NCBI GenBank assembly: GCA_002321395.1 | Contig: DCMK01000068.1 | Location: forward strand, 1-52,534 | DNA length: 52,534 nt | DNA from: Caryophanales bacterium UBA1624 | Lineage (GTDB): Bacteria; Bacillota_I; Bacilli_A; RFN20; CAG-826 | Direction of reading: 5' to 3' | In this document: positions 15,172-21,704 of the stretch, piece after piece | Layout of the letters: each line of letters starts with the position of its first letter | Position numbering within the stretch: the first letter of the stretch is position 1 | Notes under the pieces: generated by a model | Seen by the model: only the letters and a program-made list of their open reading frames with translations | The model's database searches: none | Told to the model about the DNA's origin: nothing | Translations under genes and position numbers: made by a program

Positions 15172-17766
15172 ATGACGGAAAACGAAAAATACGAAGTTTC
15201 GGGGATGACCTGCGCTTCCTGCTCCGCGCATGTGAGCAAAGCGGTCTCCTCTTTGAAAGGGGTGAAGGAGGTCAGCGTCAATCTTCTGACCAATTCGATG
15301 CTCGTGACCTACGATTCCCCTTGCTCGAGCCCGCAGATCTGCGAAGCGGTGAAGAAGGCCGGATATGGGGCGAAAAAGGAAGGGGAGGAGCAATCCGCTT
15401 CCAAGGCGGATTACGAGGATAAGGAAACCCCCAAGCTTCTGCGAAGGCTGATCTTCTCCTTTATTTTGTTGGCTCCGCTTTTCTATTTCTCCATGGGGTA
15501 TATGAATCCAGGCTGGGGGTGGCCTTTGGGAGCGATTGGGGAGAACCCCTTCTATTTCGGGCTTTTGGAGATGCTTCTTTCCGGTGCCCTTTTGCTGATC
15601 AACCGTTCCTTTTTCATCTCCGGTTTCTCCTCTTTGATCCATGGCGGGCCGAACATGGACACGTTGGTGAGCCTAGGAAGCGGGATCGCCTACCTTTACG
15701 GGATCATCGTCCTCTTCTTCATGGCGGGCTCCTTGTCCCCGGAGATGGGGGAAGAGGGCTGGGCCCATCTGATGCATCTATCGATGGGGCTTACCTTCGA
15801 AACCGCGGGGATGGTCCCGACCCTCATCACGATCGGGAAAGTCCTCGAATCCTATTCCAAAGGGAAAACCACGAATGCGATCCGTTCTTTGATGGACCTT
15901 TCCCCCAAACAGGCGACCCTCCTGGTGGATGGGGAAGAGAAGGTCGTCCCCGCGGAGAGGGTCCAAGTCGGGGATGTCTTTTTGGTTCGACCCGGGGAGG
16001 CCTTCCCAGTGGATGGGGTCATCCTAAAAGGGAGCAGCTCCGTAGATGAATCGGCTTTGTCCGGGGAAAGCGCTCCGGTGGATAAGAAAGAAGGCGATTC
16101 GGTTTCCTCCTCCACGATCAACCAAAACGGCGCCTTGGAGTGCAGGGCCACGCGGGTCGGGGAGGAAACGACGCTTCGGCAAATCGTGAAGATGGTCGAG
16201 CAGGCTTCTTCCACCAAAACGAAGATCAGCGGTTTGGCCGACAAGGTTTCCGGGGTGTTCGTCCCGGTTGTGCTTTCCTTCGCCGTTTTGGTGTTCCTGG
16301 GCTGGATCTGCTTTGGGCGCGATTACGTATCCGGGACCGGGGTGAGCGGGGATGCGTTCTCCTATGCCTTGGAACGGGGCATTTCCGTCCTCGTCGTGGC
16401 TTGCCCCTGCGCGTTGGGTCTGGCCACCCCGGTCGCCATCATGGTCGGTTCAGGGAAAGGGGCGAAGAACGGGATCCTCTTCAAAAACGCTTCCTCTTTG
16501 GAGGAAACCGGGAAGATGGATTTCGTGGTCCTGGACAAGACGGGAACTTTGACCGAGGGGAAGCCCCTCGTCACGGATGTGGTGCCCGCATCGGGGTTCA
16601 GCGAGGAATCCCTGCTTTCTTTGGCCGCCGGGCTGGAAGCCCCGTCTGAGCATCCTTTGGCGAAGGCGATTGTGGATGAGGCGAAGAAGCGTTCTTTGCC
16701 TTATTCCCGCGCCGAAGCCTTTCAGGCGCTGGTGGGAGCGGGCGTGGAAGGGAAGATCGACGGTGAGGTTTGCTATGGCGGGAAACTCGGGTTTTTGCAG
16801 GGGAAAGCCGCGCTGGGACAAAAATACGCGGAGCTTTGCGATTCTTTCTCCCAGGAAGGGAAGACCCCTCTTTTGTTCGCCAAGGGCGATTCTCTGGCGG
16901 GGATCATCGCCGTTTCCGACGTTCTAAAAGAAGACAGCCCTCAAGCGGTGGAGGAGTTCAAACGTTTGGGCTTGGTCCCCGTGATGCTGACCGGGGATAA
17001 CCCCGTGACGGCGGAATACATCGCCAAAAAAGCGGGGATCGATTATTTCAGAGCCTCCTTGCTTCCGGAAGAGAAGCTCCAATGGATTCAGTCTCTGAAG
17101 CGATATGGCAAAGTCGCGATGGTGGGGGATGGGATCAACGATGCGCCCGCCTTGACCTGCGCCGACATCGGCATCGCGATCGGCGCCGGGAGCGACGTGG
17201 CCTTGGATTCCTCAAGCGTCGTGCTGATGAAGGGGTCTCTCCGCGATGCCTGCGCGGCCATCCGCCTTTCCCGCCATACCTTGCTCAATGTGAAGGAAAA
17301 CCTGTTCTGGGCTTTCTTCTACAATTTGATCATGATCCCCATCGCCGCGGGGGCCTTCTCCGCGCTTGGCCTTGGGAAGCTGAAACCGTGGTACGGGGCG
17401 TTGGCGATGGCGTTATCCTCCGTCTGCGTCGTGCTGAATGCCCTGCGCATCAATTTCTACCATCTCTATAAAGGGCCTAGGGTGCCCAGCCGGAATAAGG
17501 CGAATCCCCAATTCAAAAGCCTCTTTGCCTCAACGGAGGAGAAAGGAGATACAACCATGGAGGTGAAGGAAATCAAAGTCGAAGGCATGAGCTGCCCGCA
17601 TTGCGTGGCCCACGTCAAATCCGCTTTGGAAGCAGTCCCGGGCGTAAAAGAAGCCGCCGTCAGCCTTGAAAAAAAGAAGGCGGTCGTGACGTGCGCAGAG
17701 CCCGTCGCGGACGAGATCCTTGTCGAAGCCATCGAGAAGGCGGGCTACAAAGCGAAGATGAAATAA
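15172..17766 (+). CDS. copA: Cu(I)-exporting P1B-type ATPase CopA with CopZ-like domain fused at the C terminus
   Basis: Copper efflux pump of 864 residues in the cytoplasmic membrane. An N-terminal heavy-metal domain has GMTCASC (C14, C17). The pump core has CPC in the metal path (C411, C413), the TGES-type actuator segment (LSGESAPV), the phosphorylated aspartate in DKTGT (D455), the HP motif (SEHPLAK), TGDNP and GDGINDAP. After the last helices, a linker of about 30 residues leads in-frame into a second heavy-metal domain (GMSCPHC, C808 and C811) that looks exactly like a stand-alone CopZ chaperone. A strong Shine-Dalgarno sequence and ATG precede that domain. The gene follows csoR by ten bases. 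Confidence 0.95.
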   Translation: MTENEKYEVSGMTCASCSAHVSKAVSSLKGVKEVSVNLLTNSMLVTYDSPCSSPQICEAVKKAGYGAKKEGEEQSASKADYEDKETPKLLRRLIFSFILLAPLFYFSMGYMNPGWGWPLGAIGENPFYFGLLEMLLSGALLLINRSFFISGFSSLIHGGPNMDTLVSLGSGIAYLYGIIVLFFMAGSLSPEMGEEGWAHLMHLSMGLTFETAGMVPTLITIGKVLESYSKGKTTNAIRSLMDLSPKQATLLVDGEEKVVPAERVQVGDVFLVRPGEAFPVDGVILKGSSSVDESALSGESAPVDKKEGDSVSSSTINQNGALECRATRVGEETTLRQIVKMVEQASSTKTKISGLADKVSGVFVPVVLSFAVLVFLGWICFGRDYVSGTGVSGDAFSYALERGISVLVVACPCALGLATPVAIMVGSGKGAKNGILFKNASSLEETGKMDFVVLDKTGTLTEGKPLVTDVVPASGFSEESLLSLAAGLEAPSEHPLAKAIVDEAKKRSLPYSRAEAFQALVGAGVEGKIDGEVCYGGKLGFLQGKAALGQKYAELCDSFSQEGKTPLLFAKGDSLAGIIAVSDVLKEDSPQAVEEFKRLGLVPVMLTGDNPVTAEYIAKKAGIDYFRASLLPEEKLQWIQSLKRYGKVAMVGDGINDAPALTCADIGIAIGAGSDVALDSSSVVLMKGSLRDACAAIRLSRHTLLNVKENLFWAFFYNLIMIPIAAGAFSALGLGKLKPWYGALAMALSSVCVVLNALRINFYHLYKGPRVPSRNKANPQFKSLFASTEEKGDTTMEVKEIKVEGMSCPHCVAHVKSALEAVPGVKEAAVSLEKKKAVVTCAEPVADEILVEAIEKAGYKAKMK
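17557..17766 (+). other. copZ: Possible internal translation start for free CopZ copper chaperone
   Basis: Inside copA and in the same frame, AAAGGAG (17542-17548) lies eight bases before an ATG at 17557. Translation from there gives a complete 69-residue CopZ-like protein (MEVKEIKVEGMSCPHC...), the usual size. The sequence just upstream looks like a former intergenic region that lost its stop codon. Both a CopA-CopZ fusion and free CopZ may be made. Confidence 0.6.
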
Positions 17767-17791
17767 GGAGGGGATGCCCTCCTTATTTTTT
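17761..17791. terminator. Shared terminator between copA and the M24 peptidase gene
   Basis: AAATAAGGAGGG (17761-17772), loop GATG, CCCTCCTTATTT (17777-17788), then TTT. The twelve-pair stem contains both stop codons: the copA TAA at 17764 and the convergent gene's TAA at 17785-17783. It can act in both directions, best for copA. Confidence 0.88.
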
Positions 17792-18967
17792 AAGCAAGGG
17801 GATGATTTCCTCCTGCTGGCCGGCTAGGACGAGGAGTTTCCCTCCTTCGTTGAACAGATCGGTTTCGCTGCGCATCCCGAAATCGGGCGCGTAGATCCCC
17901 GGTTCGTCGGAGAAGGAAGTCTGATCGAGCAGATACCGCGAATCGAGGGTTTCGTAATCGTCGAGGTTGGCGCCGGGGCCATGGGGGGAAACATCGTTGC
18001 TGATGTTGTGGCCGACGCGGTGGAGGAAATAGTCCCCATAGCCGGCTTCGGCGATGATGCTCCGGGCGACGTCATCGGCTTCGAAGGCTTTCACCTTCCT
18101 CAATGGGAGGTTCTCCTTTAGGAATCCAATGACCCCATCCCGGGCCGCTTTGACGATTTCGAAGCGCTTCGCGAAGACCTCAGGGACGCTTTCCCCGACG
18201 TAGGCCATCCAGGTGATGTCGGCGTAGCCGGCCTCCGGATCGTCGAATTTGGCCCACATATCGATGAGGACCAAATCCCCTTTCCGGATTGGGGAATGCT
18301 CGCTTTCGCTCGGACCGTAATGGGGGTCGGAGGCGTTTTTCCCAATCGCGACGATCGCGGGATCGTCGTAGACCATCCCCTCTTCGTGGAAGCGATCGCA
18401 GATGAACTGCTGGATCTCATATTCGTCGCTTTCGCCTTCCCTCAGCACGTCTTGGGCGATCTTTTGAAAAGCTTCGTCTTTGATTTGGAGAGCGATTTTG
18501 CAGGCTTTTTTCTGCAGTTCCTTGCCTTTTTTGGAAAGGGGGGCCGTCAGGGATTGCAGGACGTTCATGCTGGAAGCGACTTCGATGCCGAGGCTTTTGA
18601 CGAAGTCGACGGAGCCGTAATCGGCGAGGGAAACCCTCATCAATAAGCCGTTGTCGGAGACGTCCATCAATACCCGTTTGAATCCGGCGAGGGCTTCTTT
18701 TTCTTCTCGGAGCATTTCCTGCCAGGTTTTGTAGACGGATAGGCCAAAAGCGGCGGATATGTCTTGCCCTTTCAAAAACACTTGGTCGATGACGTGGCAG
18801 ACGATGGTCGGCCTTCCTTGGCAGGGGATGACGAGGACGATCTTCCGCGTGAGCATCTTATGCCCCAACAGGGTTGCGACGACGGGGTTCCGGTTCTCGT
18901 AATCGACCAAAACCCAGGCATCCGCCTGCTCTTCTTGGATTTGCTTTTGGATTTCTTGAATCTTCAT
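17783..18967 (-). CDS. M24 family metallopeptidase (Xaa-Pro aminopeptidase/dipeptidase-like)
   Basis: A 394-residue cytoplasmic peptidase with a creatinase-like N-terminal domain (about 1-150) and a pita-bread M24 domain. The two-metal ligands are visible in order: Asp in LVLIDMWA, Asp in GYADITWM, His in HRVGHNIS, Glu in SDEPGIY and Glu in MRSETDLF. This fits proline-specific peptidases such as PepP or PepQ, but the exact specificity cannot be read. The start has GAGGGGAAG about eight bases upstream. It is divergent from the glycosidase gene and convergent with copA. Confidence 0.88.
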   Translation of the reverse strand: MKIQEIQKQIQEEQADAWVLVDYENRNPVVATLLGHKMLTRKIVLVIPCQGRPTIVCHVIDQVFLKGQDISAAFGLSVYKTWQEMLREEKEALAGFKRVLMDVSDNGLLMRVSLADYGSVDFVKSLGIEVASSMNVLQSLTAPLSKKGKELQKKACKIALQIKDEAFQKIAQDVLREGESDEYEIQQFICDRFHEEGMVYDDPAIVAIGKNASDPHYGPSESEHSPIRKGDLVLIDMWAKFDDPEAGYADITWMAYVGESVPEVFAKRFEIVKAARDGVIGFLKENLPLRKVKAFEADDVARSIIAEAGYGDYFLHRVGHNISNDVSPHGPGANLDDYETLDSRYLLDQTSFSDEPGIYAPDFGMRSETDLFNEGGKLLVLAGQQEEIIPLLKK

Positions 18968-18990
18968 GATGGGCTTCCCCTCTCAGGGAG

Positions 18991-19025
18991 ATTATACCAC
19001 CCACGCGAAACGCCTTTGGTATAAT
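18991..19025. promoter_or_regulatory. Back-to-back promoters of the M24 peptidase and GH2 genes
   Basis: Two mirror-image extended -10 boxes, TGGTATAAT, face away from each other: minus strand at 18996-18991 and plus strand at 19020-19025, giving inverted arms ATTATACC and GGTATAAT 19 bases apart. The two polymerase sites must overlap, so the promoters probably compete. The plus-strand box is nine bases before the ATG at 19035 (leaderless); the minus-strand box is 23 bases before its ATG (with Shine-Dalgarno). Confidence 0.6.
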
Positions 19026-19034
19026 GAGCCCGTT

Positions 19035-20768
19035 ATGATGACCCATGAAGGCGAAGCCTTGAACCGTTGCTGCCCCCGGAGCGAATACCCTCGACCCCAA
19101 TTCCAGAGGGATTCCTATTTTTGCTTGAATGGAGCATGGGAGTTCTGCAAAAACCAAAGTCCGGAGCACCCCTCTTCTTACCCAAAAACCATTTTGGTCC
19201 CTTTTTCCGTGGAATCCCCTCTTTCGGGAGTGAAAGAGAAAGTCGGGCCCCATGATTTCCTTCATTATCGGAAAACCTTCTCCGCCCCGGAAGGGTTCGC
19301 TGGGAAAAGGGTTTTGATCCATTTCGATGCGGTCGATCAGGTCGCGGATGTTTACTGCAATGGCGTCTTGCTCGGCCACCACGAAGGGGGCTACATCCCT
19401 TTTGAAGTCGAAGTTCCCTCTTTGGAACAAGAAAACGAACTCATCCTCCTCGTCAAAGACGATACGTCCTCGCCTTTTTTCCCGCGCGGGAAGCAAAACG
19501 ATCGCCCCGGCGGGATTTGGTACCATCCCACCTCGGGCATTTGGGGAAGCGTGTGGATGGAGACGATCCCGGAGAAGGCGGTGCGCTCGATGAAAATCAC
19601 CCCGCGCTTCGACGAAAAGAAGGTGGGCTTCCAGCTGGACGCGGAAAAGGTGTTCCCGGGGGCCTACGTCTCGATCCTCTTTCAGGGAAAGGAAGTAGCC
19701 AGGGCCCTTTTCAACGAATTCGGATTCGCGGAGGCTTCCTTGAGTTCTTGCTTCCATCCTTGGAGCCCGGAGGAACCCGCTTTGTATCGGGTCCTCATCG
19801 GGTGCGGGGAGGATCGGGTTTCCTCTTATTTCGGCATGCGGAAGTTCGGAAAGGCCAAACTCAATGGGGAAACGGTGTTTGCTTTGAACGATAAGCCCTA
19901 TTTGATGAAAGGGGTTTTGGATCAAGGCTATTTCCCCGATGGCGGATTGACCGCCCCGAGCGACAAAGCGATGGTGGATGACATCGCTTTGATGAAAAGA
20001 ATGGGATTCAACATGCTGCGCAAGCACATCAAAATCGAGCCTTTGCGTTGGTATTACCATTGCGACGCCATGGGGATGTTGGTCATCCAAGATTTCGTGA
20101 ATGTTGGCAAACCCTATAAACCCCTCCTTTTGGCGCTTGCCCCATTTTTGCATTTGCCTTTTAAAGATGATCGGCAAAAGGATTATCGGCTGTTCGGGGT
20201 CGGGGAAAAGGAAAGCAGGGAACGCTTTGAGGCCCAAGTCCGGGATATCCCCGCTTTGTTGGGGAACGTCGTTTCCCTTTGCGCCTATGTCGTTTTTAAC
20301 GAAGGTTGGGGGCAGTTCGACTCCGCTCGGGTCAGCCAAGAGGTGAAGAACGTCGATCCCAGCCGCCTCGTCGATGCCCATTGCGGCTGGTTCGATCAGG
20401 GGGCGGGGGATTTCTCTGGGGACCACATCTATTTCCGGAAGATCAGGATGGCCAACGATCGCCGCAGGATCCTCTTCCTTTCCGAATTCGGAGGGTATTC
20501 CCAAAGGATCAAGGGGCATGTTTATTCCCCCAAGAACTTCGGTTACAAGGTTTGCGCCAGCAAGGAAAAACTCGAAAAAGGCTTGAGTTCCCTTTTCCTG
20601 AACCAGCTGGGTCCGCAGATAAAAAAGAACAAGATCTCCGCGTATGTCTTCACTCAGCTCAGTGACGTTGAGCAGGAAACCAACGGCCTTATCAGCTATG
20701 ATAGGGAGGTCATTAAGGCGGATGTCGATTTGATGAAGCGTCTGAATGACTCCATGGAGTTAAAATGA
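19035..20768 (+). CDS. Glycoside hydrolase family 2 (beta-galactosidase/beta-glucuronidase-like)
   Basis: A 577-residue retaining glycosidase without a signal peptide, so it is likely cytoplasmic and acts on imported oligosaccharides. The sugar-binding domain (residues 20-190) has LNGAWEF and DAVDQVADVYCNG; an immunoglobulin-like domain follows, then the TIM barrel from about 300 (MKRMGFNMLRKHIK). The acid/base glutamate is in VFNEGWGQ (E423) and the nucleophile in LSEFGG (E484). Its substrate cannot be decided. It lacks the C-terminal domains of large LacZ enzymes. The start at 19035 follows a TATAAT box by nine bases. It overlaps the HAD phosphatase gene by four bases. Confidence 0.87.
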   Translation: MMTHEGEALNRCCPRSEYPRPQFQRDSYFCLNGAWEFCKNQSPEHPSSYPKTILVPFSVESPLSGVKEKVGPHDFLHYRKTFSAPEGFAGKRVLIHFDAVDQVADVYCNGVLLGHHEGGYIPFEVEVPSLEQENELILLVKDDTSSPFFPRGKQNDRPGGIWYHPTSGIWGSVWMETIPEKAVRSMKITPRFDEKKVGFQLDAEKVFPGAYVSILFQGKEVARALFNEFGFAEASLSSCFHPWSPEEPALYRVLIGCGEDRVSSYFGMRKFGKAKLNGETVFALNDKPYLMKGVLDQGYFPDGGLTAPSDKAMVDDIALMKRMGFNMLRKHIKIEPLRWYYHCDAMGMLVIQDFVNVGKPYKPLLLALAPFLHLPFKDDRQKDYRLFGVGEKESRERFEAQVRDIPALLGNVVSLCAYVVFNEGWGQFDSARVSQEVKNVDPSRLVDAHCGWFDQGAGDFSGDHIYFRKIRMANDRRRILFLSEFGGYSQRIKGHVYSPKNFGYKVCASKEKLEKGLSSLFLNQLGPQIKKNKISAYVFTQLSDVEQETNGLISYDREVIKADVDLMKRLNDSMELK

Positions 20769-21544
20769 AATATTCCGTTGCTTTCTTCGACGTTGATTGG
20801 ACTCTTTATGACCACGCCTCCCAACGCTTCATCCCCTCCGGCATCGAAGCGGTGAAAAAACTGGAAAGGCAGGGCACGAAGGTTTTCATTTGCTCGGCCA
20901 GGAACTACCAAAGCATCCGCTCGTTCGGGCTTTATAAGCTGGGCATCCATTGGAGCGGGTACATCAGCTGCGCCGGAGGGATCGCGGTGGTTGGCAACCA
21001 TTACGTGAAAAAAGATCTCGTGGACCCCAAAATCGTCCGTAGGCTGTGCAACACCGCATCGGAAATGGGGCGAAACTTGGAAATCATCACCCCTAAATCC
21101 CGCTTCTTGATCTCGCAGCCCGATCGTTACACGAAGGAATACTATTCCGTCTTCAAAGACGGGATGCCGGAAGTGCGTCCCTATAAAGGGCAGCCGAGCA
21201 CCGGGGTCCTTTTCTTTGGGCCGGAAAGCGACGACCAAGAATTGAAGAGGCGGAATCCCGGGCTGACCTATTTCCGCTTCGCCCCTTATGGCATGGACAT
21301 CCAAATCAATCCCCACATCAAAGGAGAGGGGATCGCCGCGGTCTTGGATTACCTTGGAATCCCCAAGGAAGAGGCGATTGGCTTCGGGGACGATTACCAA
21401 GACATGTCGATGGCCGACGCCTGCTCTGCCTTCGTTTGCATGGGGAACGGCAAAGAGGAAGTGAAGAAAGTGGCTACTCTGGTCGCTCCGCGGATCGAAG
21501 ACAATGGGCTTGCCGCGGCTTTGAAAAAGCTCGGCTGCATTTAG
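20765..21544 (+). CDS. Cof-type HAD-IIB family sugar-phosphate phosphatase
   Basis: A 259-residue haloacid-dehalogenase hydrolase. Motif I is FFDVDWTLYD, with tryptophan where glycine is usual after DxD. Motif II is in VFICSARN, the conserved lysine lies in the region with KGEGIAAVLDYLGI, and motif IV is GFGDDYQDMSM. The large cap between motifs II and III marks type IIB (Cof/YidA). Members dephosphorylate sugar phosphates or cofactors; the ATGA overlap with the GH2 glycosidase suggests a sugar-phosphate substrate, which is inference. Confidence 0.87.
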   Translation: MKYSVAFFDVDWTLYDHASQRFIPSGIEAVKKLERQGTKVFICSARNYQSIRSFGLYKLGIHWSGYISCAGGIAVVGNHYVKKDLVDPKIVRRLCNTASEMGRNLEIITPKSRFLISQPDRYTKEYYSVFKDGMPEVRPYKGQPSTGVLFFGPESDDQELKRRNPGLTYFRFAPYGMDIQINPHIKGEGIAAVLDYLGIPKEEAIGFGDDYQDMSMADACSAFVCMGNGKEEVKKVATLVAPRIEDNGLAAALKKLGCI

Positions 21545-21569
21545 TCGATCCGGCTTTTGCGGCGCGAAT

Positions 21570-21638
21570 CGCCTTGGGCGTGAGAAAAAGCGGCCGTTTT
21601 CCAAGGCGGGTGCCAATCCGATTGCGCGGAACGCTTGG
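21570..21638 (+). other. Mutually exclusive hairpins upstream of the polyamine operon
   Basis: CGCCTTGG (21570-21577) pairs perfectly with CCAAGGCG (21601-21608). The same middle segment can instead pair with CGCTTGG (21632-21638), with a bulge. Such competing stems are typical of attenuators, but no promoter upstream has been shown and the downstream TTG/TAGACT promoter would bypass it. The 160-base gap holds nothing else I can name. Confidence 0.3.
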
Positions 21639-21661
21639 TTTGCCCATCTTGCAAGTTCCTA

Positions 21662-21689
21662 TTGTTTTGTCCATCTCTTTCGCTAGACT
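21662..21689 (+). promoter_or_regulatory. Possible promoter of the polyamine operon
   Basis: TTGTTT (21662-21667), 16-base spacer, TAGACT (21684-21689). The ATG is 15 bases further on and has no Shine-Dalgarno sequence, so the leader would be very short. Confidence 0.4.
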
Positions 21690-21704
21690 TGTTGCGGAAT
21701 TTCC

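Noticed and set aside
21545..21704. tRNA or other known structured RNA in the longest plain gap of the second quarter
   Set aside because: No cloverleaf, T-loop or known riboswitch core can be seen; only the competing stems reported above.
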